Positions 15,788-22,138 of a DNA stretch of 22,138 bases are shown one piece after another. The first letter of the stretch is position 1; each line of letters starts with the position of its first letter. The notes beneath the pieces are model-generated. The model ran no database searches. It had not been told where the DNA came from and saw nothing but the letters and a program-made list of their open reading frames with translations. The translations under genes were made by a program, and so were the position numbers. Where the stretch lies: contig CAYLXP010000090.1 in assembly GCA_964387425.1 (NCBI GenBank), positions 1 through 22,138 of the forward strand, in the 5' to 3' direction. This DNA is from CAYLXP01 sp964387425 (GTDB lineage Bacteria > Verrucomicrobiota > Kiritimatiellia > UBA8416).

Positions 15788-16090
15788 CTATTTCTCTGAG
15801 GGTACGACAATGCCGCGCATGATGATGTTCTGGCAGAATAGGAAGATGAAGAAGGTGGGGATGGCGGCGATGATGAGTGAGGCGTACATCACGGCCTGGC
15901 CGGTGCGCTGCTGAAGCTGGTAGAGCCAGACCATCAGCGTCCACATCTTCTGATCCTGGCAAACGACGAACGCGAACATGAAGTTAGAGTAGGCGAGCGT
16001 GAAGGCCTGTAGCGCGATCACTGCCAGGATCGGTTTGGACAGACTCATGGTGATCTGCCAGAAGATCGTCCACTCGCTGGCCCCGTCGAG
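15788..16090 (-). CDS. MalG-like ABC permease, C-terminal part after gap
   Basis: 101 codons of the same gene as 16191-17489, in a different apparent frame only because the N run is not its true length. It begins inside the EAA loop (LDGASEWTIFWQITMSLSKP), which contacts the ATPase, and continues through the last membrane helices (AVIALQAFTLAYSNFMFAFV; MYASLIIAAIPTFFIFLFCQ). It ends IMRGIVVPSEK, close to the usual MalG-family C-terminus. The stop at 15788 converges on the AraC gene 87 bases away. Confidence 0.88.
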   Translation of the reverse strand, partial: LDGASEWTIFWQITMSLSKPILAVIALQAFTLAYSNFMFAFVVCQDQKMWTLMVWLYQLQQRTGQAVMYASLIIAAIPTFFIFLFCQNIIMRGIVVPSEK

Positions 16091-16190
16091 NNNNNNNNNN
16101 NNNNNNNNNNNNNNNNNNNNNNNNNNNNNNNNNNNNNNNNNNNNNNNNNNNNNNNNNNNNNNNNNNNNNNNNNNNNNNNNNNNNNNNNNN
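16091..16190. other. Assembly gap (100 N) inside permease gene
   Basis: In MalG-type permeases about 100 residues separate the NTL-like start of helix 2 from the DGA of the EAA loop. The gap therefore probably hides about 300 bases. Its true length must be a multiple of 3 for the two parts to share one frame. Confidence 0.9.
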
Positions 16191-17489
16191 AACCGTGTTG
16201 ACGATGCCGCGCCCATGCAGCAACAGGTACTCCGCAACGGCCTTGTAGTTGCGCGTCGCATACTCCCGCCGCAGTGCGCCACGGTTCTCCAGGAACCAGG
16301 CATAATGCAGGGCCGCCTGAGGGAGGGGAGTCGAGTCGCCGGTTGTCGACCGCAGCTCGTCGAAGCGGGGGTCACTGTTTGAGGCGAGCCAATCATGGAA
16401 CATGAATTCGAGGCTGTGGATACGGAGATGCTCCACCGGCAACCTGTAGAGTTCGCCGCTCTCCGGATCACGCCAGCCGATCAGGAAGGCCTCCCAGTCG
16501 CTGGCGAGCATGCCGAAGGCGGGGGGCTCATCCATCAGCGGAATCTCACCGAACGCGCTGTGCCGTGTCCCGTAGTTCTTGTTCAGGACTTCAATGGTTC
16601 CATGCTTGGCGCGTAGGAATGCGCGGTACGCGGGTGTTGCCCCCCTATCTACCCGCACCCAAGCCATGCTCAGCGTACGGCGGACGAAGTCCTCCCAGTC
16701 CTTCTTCTCCTGCAGGGTTCCGTCCATCGGATAGGCGGGAGTTAGCGGGACGTCGTCGTAGGAGGCATAGGCGGTGCCATGCGTCTCGTTGTATGCCTCG
16801 ATCTTCGTTGAGTACTGCGGTTTTAGGAAGGCCTTTCGGTAGTACCCCTCAACAGAGGCATAGACCCGCATGCCGAGCGGCACCTCGGCCTGGTAGGCGT
16901 AGAGGGCTTTGCCGAATGGTGTCTGTAGCGGTTTATCGCGGCGGGCCATGGGAATGCGGGCCTGAACCGTCAACGTGTTCCAGTCAATGAATGCGGTTTC
17001 CAGGGCCGCATTGATGTCACCGATGGACTTGCCGTGGCGTTGACGTAGGAACCGCTTGAACTCCCTCAGATGGAGCGGAATGGTTCGCGATATGTCAGCC
17101 TGGAGATGTCCAACCGTGAAAGTGTGTGGCGGTAGTTCTACCTCCGAGAGAAACGCCTTCCATGCGCTGATCCGGTCCGCCTGGTCATCGGCCGGCGCCT
17201 GGATGGTATCGAAGGCTGTGTCATCCGTTCCGTAGGCAATATTGCGGGCCGCCATGCTCTCGCTGAAGAGCGATTCCATGTGCTTGCGGTAGAGCCATGT
17301 GTCATCGCGCAGGAACTGCGGGATCACATCGAAGTACTTCGTGTCCACGGCGCTCTTCGTGCTGCCGGAGATCATCAGGAGGAAGGGATAAACCATGCTC
17401 ACGGCTCCGAGGATCAGGAGCGCATACATCCCGAGGTACAGGGCGCGTACCTTGAGACTCCTCCGTCCGATTCTGGAGATAATGGCCAT
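16191..17489 (-). CDS. MalG-like ABC permease with large outer insertion, N-terminal part
   Basis: 433 residues before the gap. The first membrane helix is at about 17-40 and ends YPFLLMISGSTK, the MalG-type pattern. A usual member would enter helix 2 some 40 residues later; here helix 2 (GIVNTV) begins only at about 428. The intervening 390 or so residues are soluble and, by topology, face the periplasm. They contain degenerate repeats of the form F-L-x4-G-x-I-x2-N-x3-G-T-x6-I-x-L, clearest at 287-318 (AFLRAKHGTIEVLNKNYGTR) and 217-249 (AFLKPQYSTKIEAYNETHGT), weaker at 144-175. These resemble a segment of GH42 beta-galactosidases, but no catalytic barrel is seen. The ATG lies 2 bases after the upstream gene's stop, so the two are translationally coupled. 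Confidence 0.88.
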
Positions 17490-17491
17490 GG

Positions 17492-20248
17492 TTACTTTCC
17501 GGTCGTCTTGAATTCGAGTTTGGAGAGAATGCGTAGCTGGTGCACGGTGAAGCCGATCAGCATGAAACCGAGGACCCAGGCCATCGCCGTGGCCGGACCG
17601 AACTTCAGAAACACGTATGCCTTGTAGAAGATATGCAACCCGGCCACGGTGGTTTCAGCGCCCCCTCCTGTCATTGCCAGGATGAAGGCGGAGCTCTTCC
17701 ACGAGCCGATGAACACCCCGACGAACTGGATGATCAGGAGCGGCTTGAGAGTGGGGATTACCACGAACAGGATCTTGTCGACGAACGTGGCGCCGTCAAT
17801 ATCTGCCGCTTCGTAGAAATCGGGAGAGATCCCTTTCAGGGCTGCCAGGTAGATTAAACAACCGGGCCCCATGCCCGCCCATACCATTGGCATCACGCAG
17901 CACAGCATGGCCGTCTTGGGATCCTCGAGCCAACGGTAAGGCTGCTGGATTCTCATGAACAGCGCCTGCCACCACGCCACACCATCCTGTGTCAGGATAG
18001 GCCATGCGAAGCGAAACATAAACACGGCCATCATGGCGCCTACGGCCAGGCACAGCGCCGCTACCCAGTAGACCCGGTGGATGAACAGCCGTCTTGCGAA
18101 TGCAAACAGAACGAAGAACAGCAACAGGCCGATGAGAATATAGCCAATAGCCGGGATGCTCAGCACCACGGCGTTGAGAACGCCGAATTCTGTTTTCTCG
18201 TAGAATGACTTCCACAGGTAGATCACAACCAGTCCGGTGATTACTGCCGGCAGGTAGAAGAGTGTGCGGAAGAGGATCTTCCCCTTTGGAATCTCATCGA
18301 GGAGTACGGCAAGGATGACCGGAGGTAGAAATGTCAGCCCCACGACGAGGATGCTGTAGCGGATTGAGTTCCAGACTGTGGCCCACCACTCCTTGTCCCA
18401 AAGCACATCGCCGAAGTTGTCGACGCCCACCCAGACGTGTCCGCCCATGATGCGGTAATCCTGGAAGGCCATCCGGGAGCCCAATGCCAGGGGGAGATAC
18501 TGCCAAAGCAGGATCGAGAGTACCGCCGGGACCAGCAGGAAGTATCCCCAGCGGTATTTTCGGAAGCCCCACTTGACCTGTCGCACGGATAGCGTTGATG
18601 CCGGAGGTTGGAACGCTTTCATCACGCTCTTGAGCATCAGCCCGAACGTGATGGCGATCGCGATCAGCAGCCCAACGGCGGCGATACGCCGCTTCAGCCG
18701 CTCTGCTGGAGGAACGCGGCCGATCATCTTCTCGTCCGTCTCGCGAACGGCTTCCTGCAGGAGGCCCTGCAAGATAGCGAGTCGTTGCTCATCATCGGCG
18801 GGAAGCTCGCCGGCCAATGCCATCTGCTCCGCTTTCTGCAGCGGTACGGTCATCATGTCATAGACGAGTTGGCAGTTCTTCCCGTACGGCTCCGGCTTGC
18901 CTGTCTCGATGGCAATATCAAAGCACTCCGCCCATCCCTTGGGGGCGAGACGGACGATATCCTCGTAGCCGAACATACGAAGGTACTGGGGATTCACGAA
19001 ACGCCCAAGGCCACCCTCGACCATAACGCGGGTGCGGACTTCAGCGGCATCGCGGGAACCATCGAACCGGAGATACTCCCAGGCGGCATCACGGATGACC
19101 GGATCCTTGACCCCGGCAAAAATGCCGTGCATGCGCGAATTCAGTTCAGCGCCTCTCTCTCCGGTAGGACCGACCGGCACGGGAACCATACCGGTGACGT
19201 CCGGGTTCACTCTCGCGAAGAGCTCCTCCTCAATATAGGAGATCCGAAATGCAATCTGCCCCATGGTCCATTTGCGGTCCATGGTCAGAGCCGTGTCTTT
19301 CATCGCATAGCCGTACCGGATCTTACCGTTGGTGTCCGTCCAGGGCTCCGTACATAGCCGGGTGTAGAAGTCCAGCGCCTTGGCCGCTTCCGGAGAGTCA
19401 AATGCGGCAAACCATTCGCCGGATGCCTCATCGTAACGCATGGCCTCGCCGCCTGCGGACCAGAGGTAGCTCATCCAGTAGCCGCTTTCATGACGACCAC
19501 GCCCAAACCGAATGCCGTAGGTACCCGACCCGGGATCGGTTACCTTGCGACAAGCATCATAGAGATCTTCCCAGGTCCAGTCGTTCGCGGGGTAGGGCAC
19601 ACCGTTCGCGTCCAGCAGGTCCTTGCGGTAGAGCATGACTTTGCCGAGCACACCGCCGGTCGGGACGGCCCATACGTGTTCACGTCCTTCCGGACCCACG
19701 CGCCGGATGACGGGCTCGACTCTTGGATGAATCCAGAAGCCTCGCTCGGCTTCACCCAAGGCCGACACGTAGTTGTCGTCGGGTTTATCCAACGGATAGA
19801 GGAAGCCTTCCTGGATGTAGGTATCGGACTGGCGGAAATTGACATAGATGATGTCCGGAGATACGCCGCCGGCGATGGCCATCAGTGGCCCCGAGTCCAT
19901 GCTCATGCCTTCGATGGTGATCCCCGAGAAGCGGTGCAGTTTGATCTCCACCCGGTCCCAATTGTGGCTGCCGTACTTCGCCGGGTCGGCCTTGTAGCGC
20001 TCGCGATAGCGCTCAGCAAAAACAGACGGGAAGCGTGCCACGAATTCGTTCAGTACCGCGGTCCGCGCTTTGGTGGCGGTATCGGTGCGGGTGGGGTCGG
20101 GGAGATCGTAGCTCTTGACGTGGATGACCGTCGTGCCGTCCGGACGATCCTCAATCCAGCCCGCGGTCGCCGGGCGGATCGCAGATGTCAGTGCGGCGAA
20201 AGCAAGCAGCAGGAGTCCTGGTGTTCTGATCAAACGTCGTGCCGGCAT
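17492..20248 (-). CDS. Solute-binding protein fused to MalF-like ABC permease
   Basis: A 918-residue fusion for carbohydrate import. Residues 1-29 are a signal peptide. Residues 30-510 are a family-1 extracellular solute-binding protein (YVNFRQSDTYIQEGFLYPLD; PANDWTWEDLYDACRKVTDP; WTMGQIAFRISY). A helix at about 522-540 crosses to the cytoplasm, and RQVKWGFRKYRWGYF then begins a MalF-like permease (565-918) with its N-terminus inside. KILFRTLFYLPAVITGLVVI (657-676) and the EAA loop (EAADIDGATFVDKILFVVIP, 813-832) are canonical. Two extra helices at about 697-750 are inserted before the loop leading to LEDPKTAML. The ribosome-binding site is weak (GAGGGA, about 13 bases away). It forms an operon with the MalG-like gene 2 bases downstream. 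No ATPase is nearby, so a shared MalK/UgpC-type ATPase is expected elsewhere. Confidence 0.93.
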   Translation of the reverse strand: MPARRLIRTPGLLLLAFAALTSAIRPATAGWIEDRPDGTTVIHVKSYDLPDPTRTDTATKARTAVLNEFVARFPSVFAERYRERYKADPAKYGSHNWDRVEIKLHRFSGITIEGMSMDSGPLMAIAGGVSPDIIYVNFRQSDTYIQEGFLYPLDKPDDNYVSALGEAERGFWIHPRVEPVIRRVGPEGREHVWAVPTGGVLGKVMLYRKDLLDANGVPYPANDWTWEDLYDACRKVTDPGSGTYGIRFGRGRHESGYWMSYLWSAGGEAMRYDEASGEWFAAFDSPEAAKALDFYTRLCTEPWTDTNGKIRYGYAMKDTALTMDRKWTMGQIAFRISYIEEELFARVNPDVTGMVPVPVGPTGERGAELNSRMHGIFAGVKDPVIRDAAWEYLRFDGSRDAAEVRTRVMVEGGLGRFVNPQYLRMFGYEDIVRLAPKGWAECFDIAIETGKPEPYGKNCQLVYDMMTVPLQKAEQMALAGELPADDEQRLAILQGLLQEAVRETDEKMIGRVPPAERLKRRIAAVGLLIAIAITFGLMLKSVMKAFQPPASTLSVRQVKWGFRKYRWGYFLLVPAVLSILLWQYLPLALGSRMAFQDYRIMGGHVWVGVDNFGDVLWDKEWWATVWNSIRYSILVVGLTFLPPVILAVLLDEIPKGKILFRTLFYLPAVITGLVVIYLWKSFYEKTEFGVLNAVVLSIPAIGYILIGLLLFFVLFAFARRLFIHRVYWVAALCLAVGAMMAVFMFRFAWPILTQDGVAWWQALFMRIQQPYRWLEDPKTAMLCCVMPMVWAGMGPGCLIYLAALKGISPDFYEAADIDGATFVDKILFVVIPTLKPLLIIQFVGVFIGSWKSSAFILAMTGGGAETTVAGLHIFYKAYVFLKFGPATAMAWVLGFMLIGFTVHQLRILSKLEFKTTGK

Positions 20249-20610
20249 CTTAGATACGGTCCCTCATTTCAGGGGAGTATGCCGTATCGGCAGGTGTGTT
20301 GTCAGAGAGAAATGGAAGAATCTTCTTTTGATTGTCTTCTGCAGGGTGGGGGGGCTCCCCGGGGGCGTTCCTCTGGTGGGTCATCCATGATGGAGACTTG
20401 AGTCACGTATTCGGACGCCCCTGCTCCTGACGGCGACGTTTGTTAGCTGATCCCGGCCGGCCCGGAGGGCCAGCCCTACCATTCCCCACATTCATATTCA
20501 TAGTTCGGATGGTAGGGTTGGGCCTCTGGCCCGACCGGCGCTGAGCACGGAACGAGCCCACAATCAAGATTGGATCTCGGAGCAGGTGCCTCACATGAGG
20601 AAGCTCCAGA
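20249..20610. other. Intergenic region between GH20 and importer genes
   Basis: 362 bases without a gene. It must contain the importer promoter, though I find no convincing -35/-10 pair on the minus strand. A G-rich run (GTGGGGGGGC) lies near 20345 and the inverted repeat at 20453-20540 fills much of the rest. All genes here point to the left, so GH20 could read through into the importer. Confidence 0.5.
20453..20540. repeat. Inverted repeat between GH20 and importer genes
   Basis: CCGGCCGGCCCGGAGGGCCA... (20453-20482) faces ATGGTAGGGTTGGGCCTCTG... (20509-20540); 25 of 30 arm positions pair and both inner ends carry CTACCAT/ATGGTAG. The first arm also contains the small hairpin GGCCC-GGA-GGGCC. 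It may attenuate transcription between GH20 and the importer. Confidence 0.8.
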
Positions 20611-22080
20611 CTACCGCTTGATTTCAGCCGAATTCGCAAACGGATCGTAGATGGCGAAGCCACGTGCTTCCAGGCGTGGCAGGTGGGGCTTGAGGCGCTT
20701 TTCAAAACCGACGTACTCCTTACGCTGCTTCGGAGTCCAGGCAGCCTCGGCCAGCGCGAGCAGTCGCGGGAAGGTCATGAAGTCGCGGCGCTCCTGGGTC
20801 ACGGTCTTTTCGGTCCAGAGGCAGGCCTGGATGCCGCGAATGAGGGAGCTGTCACCGGGTTTNNNNNNNNNNNNNNNNNNNNNNNNNNNNNNNNNNNNNN
20901 NNNNNNNNNNNNNNNNNNNNNNNNNNNNNNNNNNNNNNNNNNNNNNNNNNNNNNNNNNNNNNATCTCGTCCCATCCACCCGTTTCGTAGCCCAGTCCGTT
21001 GATCGTGGCGGCGATACGGCGATTGAACCAGGTCTCCACCTCGCGCAACTCCGAAAAGCCCTCTTTTTCCATCAGCGTCTTGACCTCCGGCAGCTCCGGC
21101 CACTTCTTCCATCCGTAGTGGACCTCGTCGCCACCAAAGTGGATGACGCCGGCATCCGGGAAGAGACCGGCGACCTCCGCAAGAATGTCGCTAAGGAAGG
21201 CAAAGGTCTCGGCACGGGCAGGATTGAAGGTGAAGTGGGGCCAGGAGTTGCCCTTCTTGCGCGTGAAGCCCCCGCCGCTGTGTTCGGGGTAGGCGATGTT
21301 CGCCGCATCTGCGTGGCCGGGCATGTCGATCTCGGGCACAACCGTGATGTTTCGCGCGCGAGCGTAGGCCACGATGTCGCGGACCTCTTCTTGCGTGTAG
21401 AATTGCCGTGGTGCATTGGGGGAGCGGTCGGTCTCCGAGCCGCGGGAGCCTACCTCGGTGAGTCGGGGGTATTTCTTGATTTCGATACGCCAGCCGGGGG
21501 AGTCGGTCAGGTGCCAGTGCAGGCGATTGAGCTTGTAATGCGCCATTGTGTCGAGCAGGCGTTTGAGAGGTTCGACTCCGGTGAAATGCCGACTCTCGTC
21601 GAGCATGTAGCCCCGCCAACCGAAGCGTGGGGCATCGCTGATCACCATACAGGGAAGGGTGAGGGCGGTCTCGCTCTTCTCTGCCCCGGCCAGGAGCTGC
21701 GCCAGGGTCTGCAGGCCATTGAAGTGTCCGGCGGGAGTGGCGGCGTGAACGATGACCGTCGTGGGCAGGACGCGCATCACGTAGCCTTCGCCTTCCGGTT
21801 TGGCGAGATCCTTCGGAGTGAAGTCGGGCGACAGGAACTGCACCGCACAGGAGACGTCTGCCGGCGCCATACGAACGGGGAACCCGGCCGCCTTCGACAG
21901 TGTATCGGTGTAGAGCTTTGCAGTCATCATGGGCACATGGGCCCACGCACCGCTCTTCAGGGAATAGGTTCCGCTCTCTGCTGGTTGCAGTGAAACGGGG
22001 CGGGGGATCAGGGCCGGCTCTTCCGCTTGGAGCGGAAGCGCGAGGGCGAGGACGGTAGTAAGGGCCAAGAGTGTTTTCAT
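20611..22080 (-). CDS. Secreted GH20 beta-N-acetylhexosaminidase, interrupted by gap
   Basis: The gene removes terminal beta-GlcNAc or beta-GalNAc by substrate-assisted catalysis. Residues 1-19 are a signal peptide ending LQA. Residues 20-140 are the GH20b-like N-terminal domain. The TIM barrel starts at about 150 (PRFGWRGYMLDESRHF) and includes KLNRLHWHLTDSPGWRIEIK and the VVPEIDMPGHADA strand. The catalytic pair is Asp318-Glu319 in VIHFGGDEVHYGWK. The 100-N gap follows GGWDE; the usual 80 or so residues before IQACLWTE are therefore missing, although both sides happen to be in the same frame. After it come MTFPRLLALAEAAWTPKQR and a short C-terminus. AAAGGAG lies 5 bases before the ATG. It is the first gene of a leftward run into the ABC importer. 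Confidence 0.93.
   Translation of the reverse strand: MKTLLALTTVLALALPLQAEEPALIPRPVSLQPAESGTYSLKSGAWAHVPMMTAKLYTDTLSKAAGFPVRMAPADVSCAVQFLSPDFTPKDLAKPEGEGYVMRVLPTTVIVHAATPAGHFNGLQTLAQLLAGAEKSETALTLPCMVISDAPRFGWRGYMLDESRHFTGVEPLKRLLDTMAHYKLNRLHWHLTDSPGWRIEIKKYPRLTEVGSRGSETDRSPNAPRQFYTQEEVRDIVAYARARNITVVPEIDMPGHADAANIAYPEHSGGGFTRKKGNSWPHFTFNPARAETFAFLSDILAEVAGLFPDAGVIHFGGDEVHYGWKKWPELPEVKTLMEKEGFSELREVETWFNRRIAATINGLGYETGGWDEXXXXXXXXXXXXXXXXXXXXXXXXXXXXXXXXXXKPGDSSLIRGIQACLWTEKTVTQERRDFMTFPRLLALAEAAWTPKQRKEYVGFEKRLKPHLPRLEARGFAIYDPFANSAEIKR
20863..20962. other. Assembly gap (100 N) inside GH20 gene
   Basis: The family spacing between the WDE strand and the xxGIQACLWTE strand suggests that about 240-270 bases are hidden, not 100. 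The true length should be 1 more than a multiple of 3. Confidence 0.9.
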
Positions 22081-22138
22081 CGAACTCCTTTGTTTAGTGC
22101 GTGAAGTGGGGCTTCAGTCTGCCAAAACTTGAATCTCC

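Noticed and set aside
15984..16471. Frameshift mutation in the MalG-like permease
   Set aside because: The frame change happens exactly across the N run, whose length is a placeholder, so it is not evidence of a broken gene.
20683..21993. Long plus-strand open frame opposite the GH20 gene
   Set aside because: It is antisense to a well-supported GH20 gene with catalytic motifs, crosses an N gap, and has no family features. High-GC codon use on the true strand leaves such antisense frames open.

Overview
The window looks like part of a metagenome-assembled genome from the PVC superphylum (Kiritimatiellota, Lentisphaerota or Planctomycetota type). The evidence is several S1 formylglycine sulfatases, a Tat-exported Gfo/Idh/MocA oxidoreductase, AraC-type regulators, PIN-type toxin-antitoxin pairs and many hairpin-forming intergenic repeats in moderately GC-rich DNA. 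Taxonomy is inferred from gene content only. Three runs of exactly 100 N (11616-11715, 16091-16190, 20863-20962) are scaffold gaps and each interrupts or truncates genes.

Layout. Positions 1-2241 hold two divergent, related sulfatase genes, the first cut by the window edge. Positions 2242-2907 are repeat-rich and gene-free. An AraC regulator (2908-3786) converges on a Tat-secreted oxidoreductase (3815-5197), followed by a small exported coiled-coil protein (5350-5607). Positions 5608-9504 are an accessory patch: a 63-bp copy of the 3' end of a sulfatase gene, a DUF433/DUF5615 toxin-antitoxin pair with a palindromic operator candidate, an intact sulfatase (7026-8567), and a UPF0175/DUF3368 toxin-antitoxin pair with two TGTATACA boxes. 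Positions 9494-14628 encode, on the minus strand, a large secreted protein I do not recognise, a cytoplasmic GH130 enzyme and a sodium/solute symporter. A second AraC regulator (14807-15700) is divergent from the symporter. Positions 15788-20248 encode an ABC sugar importer with unusual subunits. The window ends with a secreted GH20 beta-N-acetylhexosaminidase (20611-22080).

How the genes may work together (inference). Exported sulfatases and the GH20 enzyme would desulfate and trim a HexNAc-containing glycan outside the cytoplasm. The ABC importer and the symporter would bring in the products, and the cytoplasmic GH130 enzyme would cleave a beta-mannoside. The two AraC proteins would provide substrate-dependent control. 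No ABC ATPase and no sulfatase-maturing enzyme lies in the window, so both must come from elsewhere.

The most unusual part is the importer. Its solute-binding protein is fused through one transmembrane helix to a MalF-like permease, and the MalG-like partner carries an insertion of roughly 390 residues on the outer face. That insertion contains degenerate motifs resembling a segment of GH42 beta-galactosidases. Other points are the sulfatase tail duplication around a toxin-antitoxin pair, two operator candidates, and two hairpin repeats with compensatory base changes.
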